This document shows positions 15,937-23,560 of a DNA stretch of 35,734 bases, piece by piece; within the stretch, counting starts at the first letter, position 1, and the number at the start of each line of letters is the position of its first letter. Both the position numbers and the translations under genes were made by a program. This DNA is from UBA4874 sp002399435 (GTDB taxonomy: Bacteria > Bacillota > Clostridia > Caldicoprobacterales > DTU083): positions 1 through 35,734 of the forward strand of contig DAISGI010000024.1 in assembly GCA_036823195.1 (NCBI GenBank), read 5' to 3'. Under the pieces are notes generated by a model. The model was given only the letters and a program-made list of their open reading frames with translations, was not told the origin of the DNA and made no database searches.

Positions 15937-16308
15937 ATGCTCACTTTTGGAGAACGTCTACGTATGGCACGTGAAAGATCCGGTCTCACTCAGCTGGAAG
16001 TTTACAGAACAATCAAGTTGAGCAATAAATCTCTATCCCGTTATGAAAACAATGCAACATCCCCTGATCCTGGAACAATAAAAGCTCTTATTGAACTGTA
16101 TGACGTATCTGCTGACTTCATAATGGGGATTTCCGATAACATGGGGCATTTCCAACCACGTAACAGAAAGCCGACTATAAATGATGCCGTTTTGCCTGAT
16201 GATACAATACAAAAACTGATTCAGCTTTCTGCAGAAGCGAAAAAGAAGGTAGTGGAATATATCGACCTGTTGAAAGTTGTTGAAGATGTCAAACTGCCTC
16301 ACGAATGA
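15937..16308 (+). CDS. Xre/Cro-type helix-turn-helix regulator
   Basis: Likely repressor of itself and of the divergent sugar transporter. The 123-residue protein has an N-terminal HTH_3 domain (residues 3-60: FGERLRMARERSGLTQLEVY, NKSLSRYENNATSPDPGTIK, LIELYDVSADFIMGI) and a C-terminal helix (LSAEAKKKVVEYIDLLK) suited to dimerisation. The start is ATG 15937, eight bases after GGGAGG; a TTG two codons upstream is too close. A Xre regulator beside an LplBCA-type operon is unusual, since AraC or LacI proteins are more common there. Confidence 0.9.
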   Translation: MLTFGERLRMARERSGLTQLEVYRTIKLSNKSLSRYENNATSPDPGTIKALIELYDVSADFIMGISDNMGHFQPRNRKPTINDAVLPDDTIQKLIQLSAEAKKKVVEYIDLLKVVEDVKLPHE

Positions 16309-16408
16309 CTCAAAGGATTACTCCCTGTCGATCCTGGAAGAAATGAAAAGCAGTGAAAAGGCTTCAGTCTCACCTTAAGCAGTAGCATCTGAAATGAAAA
16401 AGACAATA

Positions 16409-16474
16409 AAGAAGCCGGCTCTGTTCACGGCTTTTCGGAATCATAAAAAGCATGTGAAACGGAGCCGGCTTCTT
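16409..16474. terminator. long hairpin between convergent genes
   Basis: AAGAAGCCGGCTC (from 16409) pairs with GAGCCGGCTTCTT (ending 16474); the pairing continues imperfectly through GTTCAC/GTGAAAC and an inner GCTTTT/AAAAGC stem, giving a nearly continuous hairpin of about 66 nt. On the minus strand it is followed by TATTGTCTTTTTC, so it most likely ends the oxidoreductase operon; on the plus strand there is no T run. Confidence 0.7.
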
Positions 16475-16510
16475 CACCAGACACTGAAAGCACTACGTAC
16501 TATTCCCTTC

Positions 16511-17365
16511 TCATCTTTCCACAGCAATCCACTGATCCGGATTTTGGATCGCTTTGCTGCCGGTTTCCACCAGAGAAACGACTTCATACGTCTCCTCTTT
16601 GAGGACAGCGGGCTGTTTCGTATCAAAGAACCCAAGCAGATTGTCCATAAAAGGCGCCCAGTAATCGCTCTGAATCGGCAGACTGACACCTTCCCCGCTC
16701 TCCGCCTGAACCTGCAGGCCAAAATTTGCCCATGGCATGCAGTGAATCACCGAACGCCTTCCGTCCCCGTAATCATAGGTAATCATCGGCGAAGATCCGG
16801 ATACGGTGCAGATGGCACGTTTCGCCCCCAGACCGATGCATTTTACGACCATCTCCAGCTGGTGAACGGAATAATTCTCAAAAAGTCCCGGGCCCTGCGC
16901 AGCAACCATGGCAATATCTTTTCCCAGGGTTCCCGGTCCTCTGTAATCCGTCAGCTCCGTTGCAAACCGCAGGGCAGATGTGGAATACATGGGAGTATGA
17001 TACTGTTCTGCCCGATCAAACATCTTCCTTGCCGAACCCAGATCCATGGCAAATGTTTTATCGATATAAACCGGCTTTCCTGACGCCAACGGGATCTCCG
17101 ACAGTTTGACGTGCATTTCAGGATTGTCCGGAGACAAAACGACAATACTGTCGCATTGATCCACCAATTTTTCGATGGAGGAAGCCCAGGGGACCTGGTT
17201 GTTCCTGCACCAATCCTCCGTGGAAACACCGCCCGCACGGTCTGTCATGGCCCATGCACAGGCTACCTGATACTTTCCGCGTTTGGCCGGATCATGGATC
17301 CATCGGACATACTGATTGGCATGCCATTCATCCAGATAGTAGTCAATAAATCCAATCCGGTTCAA
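16511..17365 (-). CDS. Gfo/Idh/MocA-like oxidoreductase with degenerate nucleotide motif
   Basis: A 284-residue protein of the Gfo/Idh/MocA type, encoded right after a second member. The sequence SGKPVYIDKTFAMDLGSARK matches the family EKP region with DKT in place of EKP, and LGKDIAMVAAQGPGLFENYSVHQLEM matches the start of the C-terminal sheet domain. The N-terminal IGFIDYYLDEWHANQY lacks the GxGxxG nucleotide motif, a trait of a Firmicute subgroup, so it may not bind NAD(P) in the usual way. The start is TTG at 17365, overlapping the upstream stop (17362) by four bases. Likely acts on the same sugar as its neighbour; substrate unknown. Confidence 0.78.
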   Translation of the reverse strand: MNRIGFIDYYLDEWHANQYVRWIHDPAKRGKYQVACAWAMTDRAGGVSTEDWCRNNQVPWASSIEKLVDQCDSIVVLSPDNPEMHVKLSEIPLASGKPVYIDKTFAMDLGSARKMFDRAEQYHTPMYSTSALRFATELTDYRGPGTLGKDIAMVAAQGPGLFENYSVHQLEMVVKCIGLGAKRAICTVSGSSPMITYDYGDGRRSVIHCMPWANFGLQVQAESGEGVSLPIQSDYWAPFMDNLLGFFDTKQPAVLKEETYEVVSLVETGSKAIQNPDQWIAVER

Positions 17366-18423
17366 CCGATCCCCACCTCTTTCTCTTTTGCGGCGGACTC
17401 ATAAATCTTGTCCATCAGCAGGGAACTCGCAATAACCTGATCGATATTGGAACGGATCTTTTTGCCTTCCTGTGAGCATTTGATAAATGCATCGATTTCA
17501 TCATAAAACATATCCGCCATGGGGAAGGAAGGCTTGGTCTCATACAGTACACCGTCCCTGGAGCTCCACATGGTATAATTCCCGCCGTATTGGAGCTTGA
17601 TGCCCGCCTTGTCACCCAAAAATTCGATGAACGTGGCTTTATCATTGATATTCTGAGCCCAGGCACCGTTCAGGGTAATGGTGGGCCCACCGGTCCGGAT
17701 CATTCCGGTTACAAAGTCCTCCACATTGCATGTTCCGTTGTAATCCGGAGGGCCTGCCCACATGCTGGTATAGGCATAATCCTTCATATCCTTTGCCATC
17801 TCGCTGTATGTAGCCGCAGAAACCGTCCGGATCGCCGGATTTCCGATGCAATACAGAATCAAATCCAGATAATGTACGCCCCAGTCAATCAACACACCAC
17901 CGCCGGCCATATCCTTGGTGGTAAAAGGTCCGCCCAGACCGGGAATGGATCGATAGGCACGGAAGGAACAATAAATATGATACAGTTTGCCCAACTCTTT
18001 CGCATCGATTTTTTCCTTCACTTTGTTGACTGCCGTATTGAAGCGGTTTACCACGCCGATATTCAGAATCCGGTGATTGTCGTCCGCCGCTTTCTTCATG
18101 GCAGACGCTTCCGCATAGTTAAGAGCCGCGGGTTTTTCGCACAATACATGTTTTCCTGCCTTTAAGCTGTCAATGGTAATGGGAGCATGAAGGTAATTTG
18201 GTACGCAAACCGACACGATATCCACTTCAGGATCCGCGATGGCTTCATGATAATCCGTAATGGCATATTCACCATTGAATTTCTCACGAAAAGCCTGCGC
18301 GCGTTCGGGGATAATATCCACGCAATACTTGATTTCACTTAGTGGGTTCTTAAGATACGCCGGACCATGCTGACTGTTGGCAATGGTACCATTGCCGATG
18401 ACTGCCACTTTTACTTTCTTCAA
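17362..18423 (-). CDS. Gfo/Idh/MocA-family NAD(P)-dependent oxidoreductase
   Basis: Probable sugar or sugar-alcohol dehydrogenase, 353 residues. The N-terminal Rossmann domain has VAVIGNGTIANSQH, then DIVSVCVPNYLHAPI and the family lysine in GKHVLCEKPAALNYAEA; the C-terminal domain has GGGVLIDWGVHYLDLILY, whose Asp and His match the usual catalytic positions. The start is TTG at 18423, seven bases after GGAGGG. It forms a two-gene unit with the following oxidoreductase. The LacI-type gene is divergent and may regulate it. Confidence 0.9.
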   Translation of the reverse strand: MKKVKVAVIGNGTIANSQHGPAYLKNPLSEIKYCVDIIPERAQAFREKFNGEYAITDYHEAIADPEVDIVSVCVPNYLHAPITIDSLKAGKHVLCEKPAALNYAEASAMKKAADDNHRILNIGVVNRFNTAVNKVKEKIDAKELGKLYHIYCSFRAYRSIPGLGGPFTTKDMAGGGVLIDWGVHYLDLILYCIGNPAIRTVSAATYSEMAKDMKDYAYTSMWAGPPDYNGTCNVEDFVTGMIRTGGPTITLNGAWAQNINDKATFIEFLGDKAGIKLQYGGNYTMWSSRDGVLYETKPSFPMADMFYDEIDAFIKCSQEGKKIRSNIDQVIASSLLMDKIYESAAKEKEVGIG

Positions 18424-18670
18424 AAATAATCCCTCCAGTTTTCTGTGATCACTCCTACTGTTCCCTTAGATTATACACGATAGATAATCACCTTTCCATA
18501 GCTATTATACCTGTTTCATCCGATTCCCGCTTATCCAATATTATGATTTTTCTTATCTGAATTTGTGCTTGCTTTCTTGCCTCCATTTTGTAACTATGAT
18601 AAACTATAAAAGCACTGTATTTTGTAAAGTAATTTATCCAGACAGTCAAATGTGTCAAATTTAATCGAAA
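18424..18670. other. divergent regulatory region, no gene
   Basis: About 250 bp between the oxidoreductase pair and the LacI-type gene. On the minus strand TATAAT occurs at 18504-18509 and 18470-18475, but neither has a good -35 box at the right distance. I see no clear palindromic LacI operator. Confidence 0.4.
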
Positions 18671-19699
18671 GTGATGGTCGAGAGGATGTCAAAGAAGATA
18701 ACCATGCAGGATATTGCCAGCCAGCTTGGCGTGACAAAAGTTTCCGTATCCAAGGCAATCAATAATAAGCCCGGCCTCAGCGACAGCCTGCGGAAACGCA
18801 TTCTTCACACAGCCAGGGAGCTGGGCTATGCAAAAATAAAAGCCGATGAAATACAAAAGGAATATCGATTTGCTTTTATTTCTGCAAAACGTTTTTTTCT
18901 GGAGGATGAAAAATTCTATACTACGATTTATTACTATCTGAATCGAAAGTGTATGGATAAAAACTGTTCCCTGAACTGTTTTGTGGTGGGAAATCATGAG
19001 GAGGAAAGCGGCATTCTTCCTTCGGACCTGACTCTTGTCAAATATGACGGGATCTTTATCGGAGGGGAACTCAAAAAAGAATACCTGAGCCTTCTGGCCG
19101 GATTGAAAGCAGAAAAAATAGCCATTGACTTTACTATGACCGGCCTTCCGTTTGACAGCGTCATTGTTGACAACTTCACGATTGGATATGAAGTCACGGG
19201 CAATCTGATTGAAAAAGGCCATACCAGGATTGGATTCGTTGGAAACATCCATCACACAAACAGCATCTGTGACCGCTATTTCGGCTATCTGAAGGCCATG
19301 AAATGCAGGAATCTGCCGATTCAAAAGGATTGGTACATTCCGGGCATCAATACTTTGGATGGGGTCTATACCCAAAACTTTGATCTTCCCAAAGAACTGC
19401 CTTCCGCATTTGTATGTCATTGTGACAAGGCGGCATTTACCCTGATGCAAAAGCTGGAATCCTGCCACGTCCAAATCCCGGAGGATGTTTCCATCACCAG
19501 CTTTGACAACACCGGCATCTGCGAGCTGACCACTCCGAAACTGTCCAGTGTAAACATCGACAAAAAGCAAATTGCCCTCCACAGCTTCAATCAGATGATA
19601 AACCGACTGGACAATCCCGGCCTGGCCCCTCACAGAATCTATCTCAGCGGCACCCTCGTGGAGAGGGATTCCATCCTCCCATATCCTTCAAAAGGATAG
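18671..19699 (+). CDS. LacI-family transcriptional regulator
   Basis: Sugar-responsive repressor or activator, about 340 residues. The N-terminal HTH ITMQDIASQLGVTKVSVSKA with hinge NNKPGLSDSLRKRIL is typical; the rest is a periplasmic-binding-protein fold (YDGIFIGG, FDSVIVDNFTIGYEVTGNLI, HTRIGFVG, LPSAFVCHCDKAAF, ISITSFDNTG-like region, LSSVNIDKKQIA). The N-terminus is unclear: GTG 18671, ATG 18674 and ATG 18686 are possible and none has a strong ribosome site. Its 3' end runs 61 bp into the convergent DUF1861 gene. Probable targets are the divergent oxidoreductases and perhaps the DUF1861 gene. Confidence 0.92.
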   Translation: MMVERMSKKITMQDIASQLGVTKVSVSKAINNKPGLSDSLRKRILHTARELGYAKIKADEIQKEYRFAFISAKRFFLEDEKFYTTIYYYLNRKCMDKNCSLNCFVVGNHEEESGILPSDLTLVKYDGIFIGGELKKEYLSLLAGLKAEKIAIDFTMTGLPFDSVIVDNFTIGYEVTGNLIEKGHTRIGFVGNIHHTNSICDRYFGYLKAMKCRNLPIQKDWYIPGINTLDGVYTQNFDLPKELPSAFVCHCDKAAFTLMQKLESCHVQIPEDVSITSFDNTGICELTTPKLSSVNIDKKQIALHSFNQMINRLDNPGLAPHRIYLSGTLVERDSILPYPSKG

Positions 19700-20613
19700 T
19701 CTATCACAATGCGCCCTTCCGCAGTATCCCCCAGTCCACTGTACAGATCGGCTTTCCCATCTTCCCGCATGACGATACCACTTGTAAAACAGCAGTCCTT
19801 CAGCCGGGGCACCTTTGCCGAAAAGGCGGGATAGGAGGCAGAGGTGGCAAGAATACGTTCCTCTAGCACCTTATGATGAACCGGGTCAAAAACAAATGCC
19901 GTATTGATATAGCTCTGGCTGAACTCTTCCCCATTTGGATCGGACTGATAACTCTTGTGCCCGATCACGCCAATATATCCACTGTCCAGCAAATAGGCCT
20001 GATTGCATCCGCCCCACTCACCTTCCGAAAACAGGCCGGGAATGTATACGGCACCGGAGATTGCCTTGTCCGTGAGCTCATCCAGGTGATCGATGGTGGT
20101 AAATCCTATCTGCGATTCGCTACCATAACGCTTCAGTATTTCATCGTTCCGGGGCCTGGAAAACACTCCTATCCGATGGTCCGCAAGCTCAACCAGCCGG
20201 ATGTCCTTCATACTGTCCGGACCGGTGGCAAAATAGTTCATATCCTTTATATCGGTTCCCCGGTAAAACAACGCGCGGAATCCATCCATTGCGCCGCCCC
20301 GATATATGACAAATGTCCCGTTCAACACAAACTGTCCGTGGATTACCGCAATATTTGGATCTTCAAGCTGATAGATCATGCTGTCCACCCGTGTCCACTC
20401 ATCCGGCCGGACGCACTGAAACAGCATTGTCACGGACCTGGCCCAATCTTCCCTCTTTTCCACCCTGCCATACAGATACTTGTGCCCCCGGTATTCAAAC
20501 GGGATGGAGCAATTATAAACATCATATCCTTCCACCCCATGAAAGGTCAGTATCCTGCCGTCCTTCCTGCTGTTTGTCTTTTCAAACTCTTCTCTCCACT
20601 GCTTCAGGCTCAT
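19639..20613 (-). CDS. DUF1861 family protein, GH130-like beta-propeller
   Basis: A 324-residue cytoplasmic protein matching DUF1861: YDVYNCSIPFEYRGHKYL, YGRVEKREDWARS, FATGPDSMKDIRLVEL, IGVFSRPR, EWGGCNQAYLL, GYIGVIGHKSY. DUF1861 resembles the five-bladed propellers of GH130 and GH43 enzymes and is predicted to act on oligosaccharides; no activity can be assigned here. AGGAGG stands before the ATG. The gene has its own promoter (20747-20775) and a leader with a 24-bp palindrome. Its last 61 bp overlap the convergent lacI-type gene on the other strand. Confidence 0.85.
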   Translation of the reverse strand: MSLKQWREEFEKTNSRKDGRILTFHGVEGYDVYNCSIPFEYRGHKYLYGRVEKREDWARSVTMLFQCVRPDEWTRVDSMIYQLEDPNIAVIHGQFVLNGTFVIYRGGAMDGFRALFYRGTDIKDMNYFATGPDSMKDIRLVELADHRIGVFSRPRNDEILKRYGSESQIGFTTIDHLDELTDKAISGAVYIPGLFSEGEWGGCNQAYLLDSGYIGVIGHKSYQSDPNGEEFSQSYINTAFVFDPVHHKVLEERILATSASYPAFSAKVPRLKDCCFTSGIVMREDGKADLYSGLGDTAEGRIVIDYPFEGYGRMESLSTRVPLR

Positions 20614-20665
20614 CCATATACCCCTCCTAAACCCTTGATTCCTGTTCTGTCCCCATGTCAGAGCG

Positions 20666-20689
20666 CAAAATTGCGTATACGCAATTTTG
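20666..20689. promoter_or_regulatory. 24-bp perfect palindrome in the DUF1861 leader
   Basis: CAAAATTGCG-TATA-CGCAATTTTG reads identically on both strands and is centred on GTATAC. It lies about 50-75 nt downstream of the predicted transcription start and 53 bp before the ATG. It could be an operator or, in RNA, a hairpin; no T run follows, so it is not a terminator. Confidence 0.7.
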
Positions 20690-20710
20690 TTGTAACCCGT
20701 TTACTCATAA

Positions 20711-20752
20711 CGTTACTTTTGTTACGTTACTTTTGTTACGTTACTTATTATA
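20711..20752. repeat. three 14-bp tandem repeats at the DUF1861 promoter
   Basis: cgttacttttgtta at 20711-20724 and 20725-20738, then the imperfect cgttacttattata at 20739-20752, whose end forms the -10 box. TAACGTTA at 20708-20715 is palindromic. Copies lie at and just after the transcription start. Confidence 0.75.
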
Positions 20753-20775
20753 CTTTATATATTGACAGCTGACAA
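20747..20775 (-). promoter_or_regulatory. promoter of the DUF1861 gene
   Basis: Minus-strand TTGTCA (20770-20775), 17-bp spacer, TATAAT (20747-20752). The leader of about 125 nt contains the tandem repeats and the palindrome. Confidence 0.8.
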
Positions 20776-20870
20776 GTAGAAACAGCAGTTTAATTCCTTG
20801 CGGTTATTCCCCCGCTTTCACCTTGTATTTGGATGGGGACCTATGGCTACAAATAACAGCAAGAAGCAAG

Positions 20871-20900
20871 AAAAAAAGCCGCCTCTATCAAAGAAGCGAC
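20871..20900 (-). terminator. rho-independent terminator after the beta-helix lipoprotein
   Basis: On the minus strand GTCGCTTC (20893-20900) pairs with GAGGCGGC (20878-20885), including G-U pairs, followed by seven T. A second hairpin, AATAACA-GCTT-TGTTATT, lies just before it (20906-20923). Confidence 0.85.
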
Positions 20901-20926
20901 TCCATAATAACAGCTTTGTTATTACA

Positions 20927-21472
20927 CTATTTCTGTACTTTCACATCTCCTGAAACGCTGCCGCCCTTCAAGTCGGCAGAATCCTGGTATTCCTTGTTGG
21001 CAAAGTAGAGATTTCCATCAATCTTGGCGCCCTCATTCAGCTTAAAGTCTCCGCTTTCCACATAAACGTCTCCAACGACTGTGCCGCCTATTATCACGGT
21101 ATTGGGACTCTTGACCGTCAGCTTGGGTACCGTCAGCTTAAACCGGTCCGTTGGTTTGTACTTGTCATCCTCTTTACAAAGCACAATCTTTCGGATCAGA
21201 TCCTGGGATTTATCGCCTCTGTCATGGAACTCCCCTTCGATGACCAGATCCTGGTCCACCTTCAGATCCTTCAATGTACAGACAATCCATGTCCCATCCT
21301 TAGCGACCGCTTTAATAAAAGCCGTTTCATCGTTTACGATTGATGCAGAAGTCTGTGCATCCGGCTGCTTACCATCTGATCCTTTCTGCGGTTTCGAAGC
21401 GCATCCTGCAAACATAGCCACAACCAAAAGAGCGGCCAGTAACACGATTCCCTTCTTCTTTACCATTTTCAT
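20927..21472 (-). CDS. lipoprotein with bactofilin-like beta-helix domain
   Basis: A 181-residue exported protein. The signal sequence KKKGIVLLAALLVVAMFAGC ends in the lipobox MFAGC, so it should be anchored to the outer face of the membrane. After a linker rich in Lys, Gln and Ser, the C-terminal half has short repeated strands (LKDLKVDQDLVIEG, VKSPNTVIIGGTVVGDVYVE, KLNEGAKIDGNLYF, LKGGSVSGDVKVQ) that resemble the polymer-forming right-handed helix of bactofilins. The start ATG has GGGAGG eight bases upstream. It is monocistronic with its own terminator. Function unknown. Confidence 0.8.
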   Translation of the reverse strand: MKMVKKKGIVLLAALLVVAMFAGCASKPQKGSDGKQPDAQTSASIVNDETAFIKAVAKDGTWIVCTLKDLKVDQDLVIEGEFHDRGDKSQDLIRKIVLCKEDDKYKPTDRFKLTVPKLTVKSPNTVIIGGTVVGDVYVESGDFKLNEGAKIDGNLYFANKEYQDSADLKGGSVSGDVKVQK

Positions 21473-21511
21473 AGTTCTTGCCTCCCTGTATAATTAGAAT
21501 TCACCATCCCA

Positions 21512-21539
21512 ATTATACCACGATATTCCTTCAAGTAAA
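21512..21539 (-). promoter_or_regulatory. probable promoter of the beta-helix lipoprotein
   Basis: Minus-strand TATAAT (21512-21517) with TTTACT (21534-21539) 16 bp upstream; the -10 is perfect, the -35 is a 4-of-6 match. Confidence 0.55.
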
Positions 21540-21604
21540 GCTTTTCATTCACATTTCATGCGATAGAACACATTTTCCGGATGCTTTTCCTACAAACTTT
21601 CTGA

Positions 21605-22036
21605 CTAGGAGCCCCTAAGCTGCCCTCTGTTCCAGCCACAGGCACCGTTTCCCATTATGACACAAGGATCCCGTACCCTCCAACCAACCATGAAATTGCC
21701 TTTCGAACTTGAAGCAGAAAATCTCGGAAATGAAAGCAACGCAACTTTCCCAGTCCCCATGGACCAGGCAAAGCCGGGTTTGATGTATTCTCCTGTATTC
21801 CTCCCGGCGTCCCTGATGATTCCTGAGCTGCCTGTCCGGGAGATTCCTTGCCGTGTCATGAGCCGGTCCGTTTTAAGTGGAGCTGCCAGAGCAGATGTCT
21901 GCCTTCGTCCCGAATTATGTTTTCCGGGAAAAGCCAACCTGCCAAAAGGAAAAGCCGTTATGGATGCAAAAGGGATTACAAAACCAATGGACAGCAACAA
22001 TACCCGCTTCAGATGTGATCTCCACGATTTCCTCAT
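21605..22036 (-). CDS. orphan small protein with N-terminal signal or membrane segment
   Basis: A 143-residue frame I do not recognise. It starts MRKSWRSHLKR, then a hydrophobic stretch (VLLLSIGFVIPFASITAF) that would serve as signal peptide or anchor. The rest is basic and rich in Gly, Ser and Arg. Two things support it: ATG at 22036 has GGGGG ten bases upstream, and a near-perfect promoter (22095-22123) starts transcription about 50 nt before it. Against it: no known domain, and an overlapping plus-strand frame of similar length (21657-22085) exists, without promoter or ribosome site. It may be a fast-evolving secreted protein or a chance frame behind a promoter for a non-coding RNA. Confidence 0.45.
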   Translation of the reverse strand: MRKSWRSHLKRVLLLSIGFVIPFASITAFPFGRLAFPGKHNSGRRQTSALAAPLKTDRLMTRQGISRTGSSGIIRDAGRNTGEYIKPGFAWSMGTGKVALLSFPRFSASSSKGNFMVGWRVRDPCVIMGNGACGWNRGQLRGS

Positions 22037-22094
22037 ACTTGTATTACCCCCATTTTTATCTTTCGATTCCTTCTGTACAGAATGACTATTTATA

Positions 22095-22123
22095 AGTATA
22101 GAAGCTCATTGAACAAATGTCAA
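22095..22123 (-). promoter_or_regulatory. strong sigma-A promoter upstream of the orphan small ORF
   Basis: Minus-strand TTGACA (22118-22123), 17 bp, TATACT (22095-22100). It points to the frame starting at 22036. Confidence 0.75.
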
Positions 22124-22219
22124 TAAAATACATTGGCATATTATGTATTATGAATTACTTTTATTGTCGATCTGCTGAATTTTTTACAATTCCTCTCCAT
22201 CCATAAATTAAAGGGCTTC

Positions 22220-22314
22220 CCTGCTGATCATTCATGAGTGCTTTCAATACAAGGCCGCACTGGGTACAATACAGACGGGGAAACCTGCTGATCATTCATG
22301 AGTGCTTTCAATAC
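22220..22314. repeat. 31-bp direct repeat pair, 33 bp apart
   Basis: The same 31 bases occur at 22220-22250 and 22284-22314 without mismatch, beginning cctgctgatcattcatgagt and ending tttcaatac. The second copy holds the last codons and stop of the hydrolase gene; the first is outside it. The 33 bp between them are not repeated. Confidence 0.9.
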
Positions 22315-23050
22315 CTGAGATGCCGCAGATGAACCCGGAAGCCATGCCGGCAATGGAATAACTGCAATGTGTATGCCCCACCATCAGCCGGAACTTTATT
22401 TTTGACATATCATATCGGAAATGCTCCATGGTTTTCAGCATCAGTTTCGTCTGCTCGTAGCGGTTGACCATGTCATGATCCGAAACAAGGAACATGAGTT
22501 CGCTTTGCTCCGCCTGATTCTTATCCCGGTCCACAAAATACAGTGGTGCCGCCTCATCCACTCTTACCAGCCGGGTATCCAGTCCGCGCTCCCGCAGTAT
22601 ATTGAAATGAACCGTCGGCTGACCCGCATCAAATATCCATCCTTTTATGTCGTCCGGGGAAATGCCGTATTGTCCAAGGTAATGGGGATTAAAATAAACC
22701 ATCATGGATAAATATGCGCCGGCTGAGGTGCCGCCCACATAGATTTCACGGAACAGATTTCGTCGCTTTCCGTAATCCAACGTATAACAAATCGCCTTTG
22801 CAGCATCTTCCACGAACTCAGGAAACCTTGCTTCCGGGTACATACGGTAATCCGCTGATACCAGGGCAATGCCTTTCGAAAGGAAAGGCGCAATAAATTC
22901 CTGAGAAAGCTCCCGGTTCCCGCTCTCCAATCCGCCGCCATGAAAAAATATGAATACCGGACAGGACGCATCGGTATCCGGCAGATACATATCCAAAAGA
23001 CAGGTATCCTGATGCTGCAGGTCATATGCAATGTGGAACAGTTTCTTCAT
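22292..23050 (-). CDS. alpha/beta hydrolase, esterase/lipase type
   Basis: Probable carboxylesterase or acetyl esterase, 252 residues, cytoplasmic. The oxyanion motif FFHGGGLESG, nucleophile elbow GGTSAGAYLS, an acidic residue in LMFLVSDHDMV and a late histidine in VGHTHCSY complete the catalytic set of the HSL/BD-FAE group. ATG 23050 has GGGAGAG seven bases upstream. It lies 60 bp after sufU with no evident terminator, so it may be carried on the suf transcript, but no functional link is known. The C-terminal residues GIESTHE are encoded by one copy of the 31-bp direct repeat. Confidence 0.85.
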   Translation of the reverse strand: MKKLFHIAYDLQHQDTCLLDMYLPDTDASCPVFIFFHGGGLESGNRELSQEFIAPFLSKGIALVSADYRMYPEARFPEFVEDAAKAICYTLDYGKRRNLFREIYVGGTSAGAYLSMMVYFNPHYLGQYGISPDDIKGWIFDAGQPTVHFNILRERGLDTRLVRVDEAAPLYFVDRDKNQAEQSELMFLVSDHDMVNRYEQTKLMLKTMEHFRYDMSKIKFRLMVGHTHCSYSIAGMASGFICGISGIESTHE

Positions 23051-23110
23051 AACAGAACTCTCCCTTTTCTTTTCGAAGCAATCATTTCCGAATAAAAGTC
23101 AATGGATCTG

Positions 23111-23560
23111 TCAATGGCTCTCTTCCGCATCCTTCAGCTTATCCAGCGCTTCCTCCAGCGTATGCCAGGAAAGCACCGCGCATTTGACCCTTGCAGGCAT
23201 ATTGGAAATATTCTTCAGTGCCACGGCGTCCTCCAGCTCTTCCAGTTCCTTTTCATCGGTTACGGTTTTCCGGATCATGCCAAGAAACAGTTCCGCCAGA
23301 TGTTTCGCCTCGGCGGTTGATTTTCCTTCAATCAGGTCCGCCATAATGGAAGCAGACGCCTGGGAGATGGCACAGCCGCTCCCCAGAATCGCAGCATTTT
23401 CAATGTTGCCGTCCTTCACTTTCAGCTCCAGACTGATATCATCCCCACAGCTGGGATTGACTCCCCGCACTTTGACATCGGGATGCTCCAAAGGATGCCG
23501 GTGCTTTTGGGAACGGCTGTATTCCGTTACAACTTCCGTGTAAATATCACCTAACTCCAA
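23111..23560 (-). CDS. sufU: SufU, zinc-dependent sulfurtransferase of the SUF system
   Basis: Accepts persulfide sulfur from SufS and passes it to the SufBCD scaffold. The 149-residue protein has the three conserved cysteines of SufU: NPSCGDD (with the zinc-ligand aspartate), GSGCAISQAS and RVKCAVLSW. The insertion between the second and third cysteine is the SufU type, not IscU. The start is TTG at 23560, seven bases after AGGAGGTGG, overlapping the end of sufS by 14 bp. Confidence 0.95.
   Translation of the reverse strand: MELGDIYTEVVTEYSRSQKHRHPLEHPDVKVRGVNPSCGDDISLELKVKDGNIENAAILGSGCAISQASASIMADLIEGKSTAEAKHLAELFLGMIRKTVTDEKELEELEDAVALKNISNMPARVKCAVLSWHTLEEALDKLKDAEESH

Noticed and set aside
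21657..22085. Plus-strand 142-codon frame
   Set aside because: No promoter or ribosome site on the plus strand, and no domain; the minus-strand frame there has both.
22220..22314. CRISPR array
   Set aside because: Only two repeat copies, one inside a coding sequence, and no cas gene in the window. Kept as a direct-repeat finding only.
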